Source of the DNA: Gemmatimonadota bacterium
GTDB taxonomy: Bacteria; Gemmatimonadota; Gemmatimonadetes; Gemmatimonadales; Gemmatimonadaceae
Assembly: GCA_028287225.1 (NCBI GenBank)
Contig: JAQBPZ010000333.1
Span: forward strand, 1-11,603
Direction: 5' to 3'
DNA length: 11,603 nucleotides
Below, one piece after another: positions 6,580 to 11,603 of the stretch. The position numbers and the translations under genes were made by a program. The first letter of the stretch is position 1; each line of letters begins with the position of its first letter. The notes below the pieces were generated by a model, which saw nothing but the letters and a program-made list of their open reading frames with translations, had not been told where the DNA came from and made no database searches.

Positions 6580-7929
6580 TCAGTCATCGGCGTCGTCATC
6601 CTCGCGGTCGGCGAGCGTCGCGCTCAGCAGCCGGTGGAGCCGGGGTCGCGAGATGCCGAGGCGACGCGCGGCTTCGGTCTTGTTGCCGCCGCACATCGCC
6701 AGCATGCGCGCCACGGCGGCGCGATTGAGCTCGGCGAGGGTGCTCGGGAATGGGAGGTCCCCCGTTCGCGGCGAGCCCGCGGCGCCGCTCTCCGCGACGT
6801 CTGCGACGTCCAGCGTGCCACCCGGTGCGAGCAGCACGGCGCGCTCGATCACGTTCCGCAGCTCGCGCACGTTGCCCGACCAGCGCCGCTCCTCGAGCGC
6901 ACGCACCGTCGCCGGCGAGATGACGAGGGGCGTCGTCCCGTACTCCATCGCGAACCGCTGCACGAAGTGCCGTGCGATCGCGACGATGTCGCCACCACGG
7001 GCGCGCAGCGGCGGAAGCTCCACCGGCACCACGTTGAGCCGGTAGTAGAGGTCCTCGCGGAACTCGCCTCGCTTCACCGCGGCGCTGAGGTCCACGTGCG
7101 TGGCCGCCACGAGACGCACGTCGAAGGGGATGGCGCGCGTGCCGCCGACACGCCGCATCACGCGCTCCTCGAGCGCGCGCAGGATCTTCCCCTGGAGCAC
7201 CAGCGCAAGGTGCCCGATCTCGTCGAGGAAGAGGGTGCCCCCGTCCGCGAGCTCCAGCAGTCCGGGCTTCGCGCTGGATGCCCCCGTGAACGCGCCCTTC
7301 TCGTGTCCGAACAGCTCGCTCTCGAGCAGGTTCTCGGGGATCGCCGCACAGTTGACGTCGACGAACGGCGAATCGCGGCGCGGCCCGTTGTAGTGGATCG
7401 CGCGCGCCAGCAGCTCCTTGCCCGTGCCGGTCTCGCCGGTGATGAGCACCGTGACGTTGGGACGCGGGATCACGCGGGCGACGCGGTCGAGCGCCGCGCG
7501 CAGCGCCGGACTGTCGCCCAGGATGCCGTCGAACCGGAAGCGGGCGCGCTCGTCCTCGGCGAACGCCGCGGCATCCACCTCGGCCCGCAGCCGGTCGGCG
7601 CCCTGGCGCAGCCATGCCGCGACCGCCGCGTGATCCTCCGGCAGCGCGAAGTAGTCGTCCGCTCCGGCACGTACCACGGCGGACGCGAGCCGGTGGTCCG
7701 CCTGCGCACCGACGGCCACGAGGAAGGAGTTGCCGCGCGGCAGCTGCCGCAGTGCGGACTCCAGCATCGCCTCGTCGCCGCCCGCGGAGACCACGGTCAG
7801 CACGCCCTTGCGCGGCTCGAGCAGCGTCGGGTCGTCCACCGCGACGAGGGACAGGCCGTTCGCGGCTGCGAGGGACCGCCACTCGGCGAGAAAGGAATCG
7901 GTGAGGGCGAGAAGGCGGAGTTCGGCCAA
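6580..7929 (-). CDS. Sigma54-dependent transcriptional activator (NtrC family) with degenerate receiver domain
   Basis: About 449 residues from TTG 7929. An N-terminal receiver-like domain (about 1-110) has the fold pattern AELRLLALTDS ... VLTVVSAGG ... GADDYFALPED but lacks the acidic phosphoacceptor (Ser at that place) and the conserved Lys, so it is probably not phosphorylated. The AAA+ domain has Walker A GETGTGKE (165-172), the sigma54-contacting loop GAFTGA (212-217), Walker B TLFLDE (232-237) and LYYRLN. A Fis-type helix-turn-helix (NKTEAARRLGISRPRLHRLL) and an acidic tail close the protein. Start is uncertain: GTG 8040 and ATG 8025/8019 are in frame but overlap the upstream lipoprotein gene and place its terminator hairpin inside the coding region. 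TTG 7929 begins exactly at the domain edge. It should activate sigma54 promoters; targets unknown. Confidence 0.88.
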   Translation of the reverse strand: MAELRLLALTDSFLAEWRSLAAANGLSLVAVDDPTLLEPRKGVLTVVSAGGDEAMLESALRQLPRGNSFLVAVGAQADHRLASAVVRAGADDYFALPEDHAAVAAWLRQGADRLRAEVDAAAFAEDERARFRFDGILGDSPALRAALDRVARVIPRPNVTVLITGETGTGKELLARAIHYNGPRRDSPFVDVNCAAIPENLLESELFGHEKGAFTGASSAKPGLLELADGGTLFLDEIGHLALVLQGKILRALEERVMRRVGGTRAIPFDVRLVAATHVDLSAAVKRGEFREDLYYRLNVVPVELPPLRARGGDIVAIARHFVQRFAMEYGTTPLVISPATVRALEERRWSGNVRELRNVIERAVLLAPGGTLDVADVAESGAAGSPRTGDLPFPSTLAELNRAAVARMLAMCGGNKTEAARRLGISRPRLHRLLSATLADREDDDADD

Positions 7930-7944
7930 TCCAGGGATGGTCGT

Positions 7945-7978
7945 GGTGGGAGGCCGGGCGCAGGCCCGGCCTCCCACC
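7945..7978 (-). terminator. Hairpin terminator after the DUF4382-like lipoprotein gene
   Basis: A perfect 15-bp GC-rich stem (7945-7959 with 7964-7978) and a 4-nt loop begins 12 bases after the lipoprotein stop on the minus strand. No T-run follows. It separates the lipoprotein transcript from the activator gene and argues against the long upstream starts of the activator, though an attenuator within a longer transcript is also possible. Confidence 0.7.
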
Positions 7979-7990
7979 CGGGGAAGAAGA

Positions 7991-8797
7991 TCACGCGTGG
8001 TCGCGACCGTCGTCGTCATGACCATTGCGGTCGTCGTCACGGAAGGCCCGGAACGACCGGCGGATGTTGTCCGCCACCGTGCTCGCGTTCGCGCCGCCCG
8101 CGTTCGCGGTGGACGGGTCGATCAACGAGCCGGACCGCGTCTTGAACCAGGTCGTCACATCCGCGTGCACGGTAAGATTCACCGGCGCCGCGTCGACGGC
8201 CAGCGGCGGGGAAAAGTTTGTCTCGAGGTCGGCGCGAGGTGCGCCCGTGTAGGTGAACGCACGCCCGTTGAAGGTGCCTGTCACGAGGGTGCTGATGCCC
8301 GCCAGCTCGGGATGGGCGGCGAGAAAGGCCTGCGAGCCAGGTCCCCGGTCCTCGTCGGACCGGAGCGCGCGGATCTTCGCCTCCAGCGAGGCGTAGGAGC
8401 CCGCCGGCACCGGGACCGACAGGACGTTCGCGACGCTCCCGTCGAGCGGCAGCTCCACGAGCATGGGGGCGAGCTGCAGCTCCGCGCACTCGTGCTCGTC
8501 CACGGTGTCGTCGCCCGCCGCCGCGGTGGCCGCGCAGGTGGCCCCGGCGCGCTGGAGCTCCATGCGAGCCAGGACCACCTGGACGCGCGTGACCACGAGC
8601 ACATCGGATCCGCTGGTGGCGGTCACGGACCGCGATACGATCGACGCCGGCGACCGGGACGCCGAGGTGGTGGCGGCGCTGCTCGCGAAGGAGACGGTGA
8701 CGGCGTGCCCGGCATCGGGCGCAACGCTGTCCGAGCAGGCGGCAAGGGTGCAGCAGGCGAGCAGCAGGCTCGCCGGGCTCACGTAGCGTCTTGTCAT
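7991..8797 (-). CDS. DUF4382-like lipoprotein with acidic/His tail
   Basis: A 268-residue lipoprotein. Signal peptide MTRRYVSPASLLLACCTLAAC with lipobox LAAC at Cys21. The mature part begins with VTVSFASSA and contains VTRVQVVLARMELQRAG, CAELQLAPMLVELPLDGS and VPVPAGSYASLEAKIRAL, the order of elements seen in DUF4382 domains (a paired-strand, carboxypeptidase-regulatory-like envelope domain of unknown function). The C-terminus is a charged tail (FRDDDRNGHDDDGRDHA) that could bind metal ions. ATG 8797 is clearly the start: AGGAG stands 6 nt upstream. The gene has its own promoter region at 8850-8935 and its own terminator, so it is probably monocistronic. The domain call is moderate; the lipoprotein call is firm. 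Confidence 0.75.
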   Translation of the reverse strand: MTRRYVSPASLLLACCTLAACSDSVAPDAGHAVTVSFASSAATTSASRSPASIVSRSVTATSGSDVLVVTRVQVVLARMELQRAGATCAATAAAGDDTVDEHECAELQLAPMLVELPLDGSVANVLSVPVPAGSYASLEAKIRALRSDEDRGPGSQAFLAAHPELAGISTLVTGTFNGRAFTYTGAPRADLETNFSPPLAVDAAPVNLTVHADVTTWFKTRSGSLIDPSTANAGGANASTVADNIRRSFRAFRDDDRNGHDDDGRDHA

Positions 8798-8902
8798 TCG
8801 GTACTCCTGAGACAGGGGAATGCGCTCTCTCGGGCGCACACCAGTGCAGGGCACGGCCGGTGCCCGGGGAAACGTGGGAGACTACGCCATCCAAGACGTT
8901 GC

Positions 8903-8931
8903 ACTATATTGAGTTAGCGTGCCCGTGACGC
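8903..8931 (-). promoter_or_regulatory. Possible housekeeping promoter for the DUF4382-like lipoprotein gene
   Basis: On the minus strand TATAGT (8903-8908) matches five of six bases of a sigma70 -10 box. It has a weak -35 candidate GCGTCA at 8926-8931, 17 nt away. It lies in the only AT-rich patch (8899-8917) of the divergent region. The ~95-nt leader before ATG 8797 contains a small stem (8849-8854 with 8860-8865). Confidence 0.3.
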
Positions 8932-8949
8932 AGCTCACAGCGCTCACGC

Positions 8950-8966
8950 CGTAACGTTTCGTTACG
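8950..8966. promoter_or_regulatory. 17-bp palindrome in the divergent control region (operator candidate)
   Basis: CGTAACG and CGTTACG form perfect 7-bp inverted arms around a TTT spacer. Short, symmetric and intergenic, it resembles a dimeric repressor site. Its left arm is also the -35 of the ECF-type promoter candidate, so a bound protein could block that promoter. Confidence 0.4.
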
Positions 8967-8979
8967 ATCCGCGTATCGG
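8951..8979 (+). promoter_or_regulatory. ECF-sigma-type promoter candidate upstream of the exported TPR gene
   Basis: GTAACG (8951-8956) is followed after 15 nt by CGTATC (8972-8977), continuing as GCGTATCGG (8971-8979), the same nonamer found at 2594-2602. A start of transcription near 8984 gives a leader of about 125 nt before ATG 9111. Together with the 2575-2602 element this suggests one alternative sigma factor serving both genes. The rest of 8798-9110 holds no gene that I can support. Confidence 0.45.
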
Positions 8980-9110
8980 GGTGTGGCGCCCGTCCGGAAA
9001 TGTGGGGCGCCGGCGCGCCCTGGCCGGTGAGTTGCACCTCTCGCGGTCGCTTGCCGAGCGGCACCGCGCGAACGAGCGCTGCGGACCGCCGGTGCCCCCG
9101 CTCCCGACAC

Positions 9111-9944
9111 ATGCGTCCTGTCCGACTCCTGCTCATCGCGGTCCTGTTCCTCGGCGTCGTCCCGCCCAGCGCGGACGCGCAGCGTCGCACCGCGCCGCCA
9201 CCGCGTCGCAGCGCACAGCCACCGCGTCGCAGTGCGGACGACCAGCGTCGCACCGCGCGCGCCTGGGCGGACACCGTGAGCGCCGCCATCGATGCCGCGA
9301 CACGCGCCGGTGGCATGGCCCGGCTGGAGGAGACGCGCCGGCTCCTGAATCGCGCGCTGGCGGCCTATCCAGACGACGCGCTGCTGCGGCATTACGAGGG
9401 CTTCCTCCTGTACCGCATGATCACGGTGGGCGGCGCGGCGCTGCCCGCGGCCACGATGGCCACGTACCTGGACGATGCGCGCGCCGCGCTGGAGCGGTCG
9501 CTGGCGCGGCGGCCGATGGCCGAGAGCTACCTGCTGCTGTCCGAGATCTACAGCCGGCAGGTGGCCGCGAACCCGAAGCGCGGCGCGAGCCTCGGCCCGG
9601 CGCTCGCGCTCGCCCGTGCGCGGGCGATGTCGATCGGCGCGAAGAACCCGCGCGTCTACCTGCTGGCCGGCATCGCCGCGTTGTACGCCAGCCCCGAGGT
9701 GGGCGGGGGCACGCACACCGCGGAACGGCTGCTGCTCGCGGCCGTCGACTTCTTCAGGAACGATCCGGCCAGGCGTCCCGACCCCACGTGGGGGCGTGCG
9801 GAGGCCTACGCGTGGCTCGGGCAGGTGTACGAGCGCACCAACCGCCGGGCGGCGGCGAAGAAGATGTATGCGTCCGCCCTGGCGCTGGAACCGGACAATG
9901 CGTGGGTGCGCGACGTCCTGGTGCCGGGCGTCGCCGCGCCCTGA
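9111..9944 (+). CDS. Exported TPR-type protein with N-terminal RR(T/S)A heptad repeat
   Basis: A 277-residue protein. The signal peptide MRPVRLLLIAVLFLGVVPPSADA is followed by a signal-peptidase I site (ADA-Q24). Residues 24-51 are four seven-residue repeats of the form xRR(T/S)Axx, giving a strongly basic, Pro-rich stalk. The rest is helical repeats: ARLEETRRLLNRALAAYPDD (70-89), YLLLSEIYSRQVAANP (140-155), VYLLAGIAALYASPEVGGG (182-200) followed by AERLLLAAVDFF, and AYAWLGQVYERTNRRAAAKK (232-251). The PEVGGG loop and the final ALALEPDNAW are typical of periplasmic TPR proteins. It probably scaffolds other periplasmic proteins. I chose ATG 9111 because it starts the signal peptide. ATG 9000 in frame would place 37 unstructured residues before it. 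The gene stands alone, downstream of the ECF-type promoter candidate. Confidence 0.78.
   Translation: MRPVRLLLIAVLFLGVVPPSADAQRRTAPPPRRSAQPPRRSADDQRRTARAWADTVSAAIDAATRAGGMARLEETRRLLNRALAAYPDDALLRHYEGFLLYRMITVGGAALPAATMATYLDDARAALERSLARRPMAESYLLLSEIYSRQVAANPKRGASLGPALALARARAMSIGAKNPRVYLLAGIAALYASPEVGGGTHTAERLLLAAVDFFRNDPARRPDPTWGRAEAYAWLGQVYERTNRRAAAKKMYASALALEPDNAWVRDVLVPGVAAP
9180..9263 (+). repeat. Four-unit 21-bp tandem repeat inside the exported TPR gene
   Basis: Four 21-bp units encode QRRTAPP, PRRSAQP, PRRSADD and QRRTARA. Perfect 15-base identities join units 1 and 4 (9180-9194 and 9243-9257) and units 2 and 3 (9197-9211 and 9218-9232). Spacing is in multiples of 21, so copy-number change would keep the reading frame. 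Confidence 0.75.
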
Positions 9945-9965
9945 GTTCCGGCGTGGCCCCGAGGC

Positions 9966-10400
9966 TCACTGGGTGGCGGTACGTCCCGTGATCTCCTGCA
10001 CGTAGATGCCGAGCAGCTGCGTCCGGTGCGGCGCCGGGTCCGAGGTACTGAAGGTCTCGGGCACGATGCCGCGAACTGCCGCCAACGCCCTGGCGTAGGT
10101 GTCCACGCTGCCCCCCTCGGGATCCAGCAGGTGCACGCTGCCGCGCGCCACCACGCTCGTCCACGAGAACACCCCCTCCGCCTCGTCCGCCTCGAACGCG
10201 CACCATGGCCGGTGCGCGAGCGTGGCCACCTTCGAGCCCAGGCTCGTGCGCGCGAAGATCCACTCGCCGTCGAAGACGTAGTGCAGCGGCTCGATGTCCA
10301 CGCGGTCGTGGAACGAGAAGGCGATGCGCCCCACGTGGCAGCGGGCGAGGAACGCCCGAGCCTCCTCCTCGTCGAGCGTCCTGATCTGCGGATTGCTCAT
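9966..10400 (-). CDS. Pyridoxamine 5'-phosphate oxidase (PPOX) family flavin-binding protein
   Basis: A 144-residue single-domain protein of the PPOX-like split-barrel type (general flavin-nucleotide-binding, NimA/Rv1155-like). It begins with the characteristic LDEEEARAFLARCHVGRIAFS (9-29), then IEPLHYVFDGEWIFARTSLGSKVATL (36-61), where the GSK region contacts the flavin phosphate in relatives, then VCAFE-like RPWCAFEADE (64-73) and WTSVVARGSVHLLD (80-93). It is predicted to bind FMN or F420 and reduce small molecules in the cytoplasm; the substrate cannot be told. Start ATG 10400 has a perfect AGGAGG 5 nt upstream, the best ribosome-binding site in the window. That ATG overlaps the stop of the LuxR-type gene (ATGA), so the two are translationally coupled. 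Confidence 0.85.
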   Translation of the reverse strand: MSNPQIRTLDEEEARAFLARCHVGRIAFSFHDRVDIEPLHYVFDGEWIFARTSLGSKVATLAHRPWCAFEADEAEGVFSWTSVVARGSVHLLDPEGGSVDTYARALAAVRGIVPETFSTSDPAPHRTQLLGIYVQEITGRTATQ

Positions 10401-10672
10401 GAATCCTCCTGGGTGGCCTGCAGCAGCCCGAGCCGCAGGCAGAGCTGGACGTAGTCGGAGCGGTGCGAGAGTCCGAGCTTCTCCGTGATGCGCTGCTTGT
10501 ACGTCTCGACGGTCTTGGGGCTGATGGCGAGCCGCTCGCCGATCTCCGCGGCGCTGTAGCCCCCCGCCACGAGCAGCAGCACGTCGCGTTCCCGCTCGCT
10601 CAGCTGTCCGTAGCGTTCCAGCGCCGCCACCCGCGCGACGCGGCGCGCCGCCGCCATCGTCGCCGGTTCCAT
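10397..10672 (-). CDS. Stand-alone LuxR/NarL-type helix-turn-helix regulator
   Basis: A 91-residue protein consisting almost only of a LuxR-type DNA-binding domain: LSERERDVLLLVAGGYSAAE (24-43), then IGERLAISPKTVETYKQRI (44-62) including the recognition helix, and EKLGLSHRSDYVQLCLRLGLL (64-84). There is no receiver or sensor domain, as in GerE-like small regulators, so activity is probably set by its amount or by a partner. It starts one base after the multicopper oxidase stop and overlaps the PPOX gene by four bases, so it is translated from the middle of a three-gene operon. It may control that operon; this is inference. A longer receiver-containing form is excluded because the upstream sequence is the oxidase gene. 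Confidence 0.88.
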   Translation of the reverse strand: MEPATMAAARRVARVAALERYGQLSERERDVLLLVAGGYSAAEIGERLAISPKTVETYKQRITEKLGLSHRSDYVQLCLRLGLLQATQEDS

Positions 10673-10673
10673 C

Positions 10674-11603
10674 CTATTTCTGCACCACCAGCACCGTCAC
10701 CATGCCGATCATGCCATGCTCGCTCTCGGCATGCGGCAGGATGTGGCAGTGGAACGCCCACGTGCCGGGATTCGTGGCGTTGATCCACACGTCGTAGCGC
10801 TCGCCCGGCGCGATGTTCACCGTGTCGCACTTGTACGGCGCGGGCAGGGGCCAGCCGTCCTTGTGGGTGACCGTCTGGTGCATGCCGTGCAGGTGCATCG
10901 GGTGGATCATCATCCCCTCGTTCATGTAGCGCACGCGCACCGTCTGGCCGCGCTTCGCGACGATCGGCTCCGTGGCCGGGAATCCCTTGCCGTTCAGCGT
11001 GTAGCCGCCGAGCATGTCGTTCAGGATCATCACGACGTCCACGTCCGGCCGGTCGTAGGGACCCTTCACCTTCGGCTCGATGATGAGCGCGCCGAGCATG
11101 CCGAGGCCCACCTGCTTCGTGGCGTTCATGTGCGAGTGGTACATGTGCGAGCCGGGGTTCGGCGCCGTCCACTCATAGGTGAAGGTTTCGCCGGGCTTGA
11201 TGGGCGGCTGCGTGATGAACGGCACGCCGTCCTGCGACATCGGCACCTCCACCCCGTGAAAGTGGATGGCGGTGGACTCGGGCAGCTTGTTGTGGAGGAT
11301 GAAGCGCACGCGGTCACCCTCGGCGATGCGGATCTGCGGGCCCGGCACCTGGTCGTTGTACGCCCACGCGTCCACGACCTGGCCGGGCGTGACCTCCCAT
11401 TTGATGACGCTGGCCGTGAGCTCGAAGACCTTCACGCCGTTGACGATCTTCGGCTGGAGCAGCTGGTTGCCCTTGCCCGCCGTCTTCGCGGGGAACGCCT
11501 TCACGCCCTTCTCGTGCTCGGCGTCCATCGCGTCCGCGGCGGCGCGGATGCTGGCGGGCGATGCGGCCACCGGGGCGGCGACCGCCGCAGCGGCCGCGTG
11601 GCC
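10674..11603 (-). CDS. Two-domain multicopper oxidase (laccase-like), 5' end outside window
   Basis: At least 309 codons, open to the right edge. Residues below count from codon 11568-11570 as 1. The first ~25 residues and those before are Ala-rich, probably the end of a signal peptide and linker. Cupredoxin domain 1 has YNDQVPGPQIRIAEGD (71-86) and two His-X-His pairs (H103/H105, H145/H147). Domain 2 has HPMHLHG (223-229) and HCHILPH (274-280) with Met287. Together these give all eight His of the type 2/3 trinuclear cluster and a type 1 copper site (H223, C275, H280, M287). Domain 1 has no Cys, so type 1 copper is only in domain 2 (two-domain 'type B' plan). It oxidises phenolics, metals or other donors with O2 reduced to water; a copper nitrite reductase is excluded by the full cluster. 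First gene of an operon with the LuxR-type and PPOX genes. Confidence 0.9.
   Translation of the reverse strand, partial: GHAAAAAVAAPVAASPASIRAAADAMDAEHEKGVKAFPAKTAGKGNQLLQPKIVNGVKVFELTASVIKWEVTPGQVVDAWAYNDQVPGPQIRIAEGDRVRFILHNKLPESTAIHFHGVEVPMSQDGVPFITQPPIKPGETFTYEWTAPNPGSHMYHSHMNATKQVGLGMLGALIIEPKVKGPYDRPDVDVVMILNDMLGGYTLNGKGFPATEPIVAKRGQTVRVRYMNEGMMIHPMHLHGMHQTVTHKDGWPLPAPYKCDTVNIAPGERYDVWINATNPGTWAFHCHILPHAESEHGMIGMVTVLVVQK

Noticed and set aside
6565..8145. A 526-codon plus-strand open frame opposite the sigma54 activator
   Set aside because: The minus strand has intact Walker A, GAFTGA and HTH motifs; the plus product is a compositional shadow.
9180..9263. CRISPR-like short repeats
   Set aside because: The repeats are contiguous 21-bp units in frame within a coding region, with no spacers and no cas genes.
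10674..11603. Copper nitrite reductase as the identity of the two-domain copper protein
   Set aside because: The protein has the full set of trinuclear-cluster His pairs including HCH in domain 2, which nitrite reductases lack.

Overview
The window is very GC-rich, gene-dense bacterial DNA with little recognisable Shine-Dalgarno signal at most starts. It carries several lipoproteins and a Tat-exported protein, so it comes from a Gram-negative-type aerobe with a periplasmic electron-transfer apparatus. The gene mix (DUF2723 glycosyltransferase-like protein, cupredoxin lipoprotein, DUF4382-like lipoprotein, Tat Rieske protein) resembles Gemmatimonadota. That placement is inference from gene content, not a database match.

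Layout. 1-76: possible tail of an upstream protein. 77-196: leader able to form two competing stem-loops. 197-2509 (+): large DUF2723/TMEM260-like membrane protein, closed by a perfect 17-bp hairpin. 2510-2750: intergenic region with an ECF-type promoter candidate. 2751-4891 (+): four compact genes that look like one redox unit: cupredoxin lipoprotein, four-His b561-like membrane protein, second four-helix membrane protein, Tat-exported Rieske protein. 4888-8797 (-): DUF4382-like lipoprotein, hairpin terminator, sigma54 enhancer-binding protein with a degenerate receiver domain, small lipoprotein with a dockerin/EF-hand-like calcium loop, cytoplasmic TPR protein. The Rieske and TPR genes converge on one CTAG that supplies both stop codons. 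8798-9110: divergent control region with a second ECF-type promoter candidate containing a palindrome. 9111-9944 (+): exported TPR protein with a fourfold heptad repeat. 9966-11603 (-): operon of a two-domain multicopper oxidase (5' end outside the window), a stand-alone LuxR-type HTH protein and a PPOX-family flavin protein.

How the parts may work together. The 2751-4891 cluster supplies a type 1 copper carrier, two possible heme-binding membrane proteins and a Rieske iron-sulfur protein, which together could form a short membrane/periplasm electron-transfer chain. The multicopper oxidase about 6 kb away is a possible terminal oxidant, but nothing in the sequence ties the two. The 4888-7929 genes suggest a sigma54-dependent activator co-transcribed with an envelope lipoprotein and a TPR protein. 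The clearest non-coding signal is a pair of similar promoter-like elements (GTAACG, 14-15 nt, CGTATCGG) upstream of the cupredoxin gene and of the exported TPR gene, suggesting a shared alternative sigma factor. No tRNA, rRNA, CRISPR array, insertion sequence or transposase was seen.
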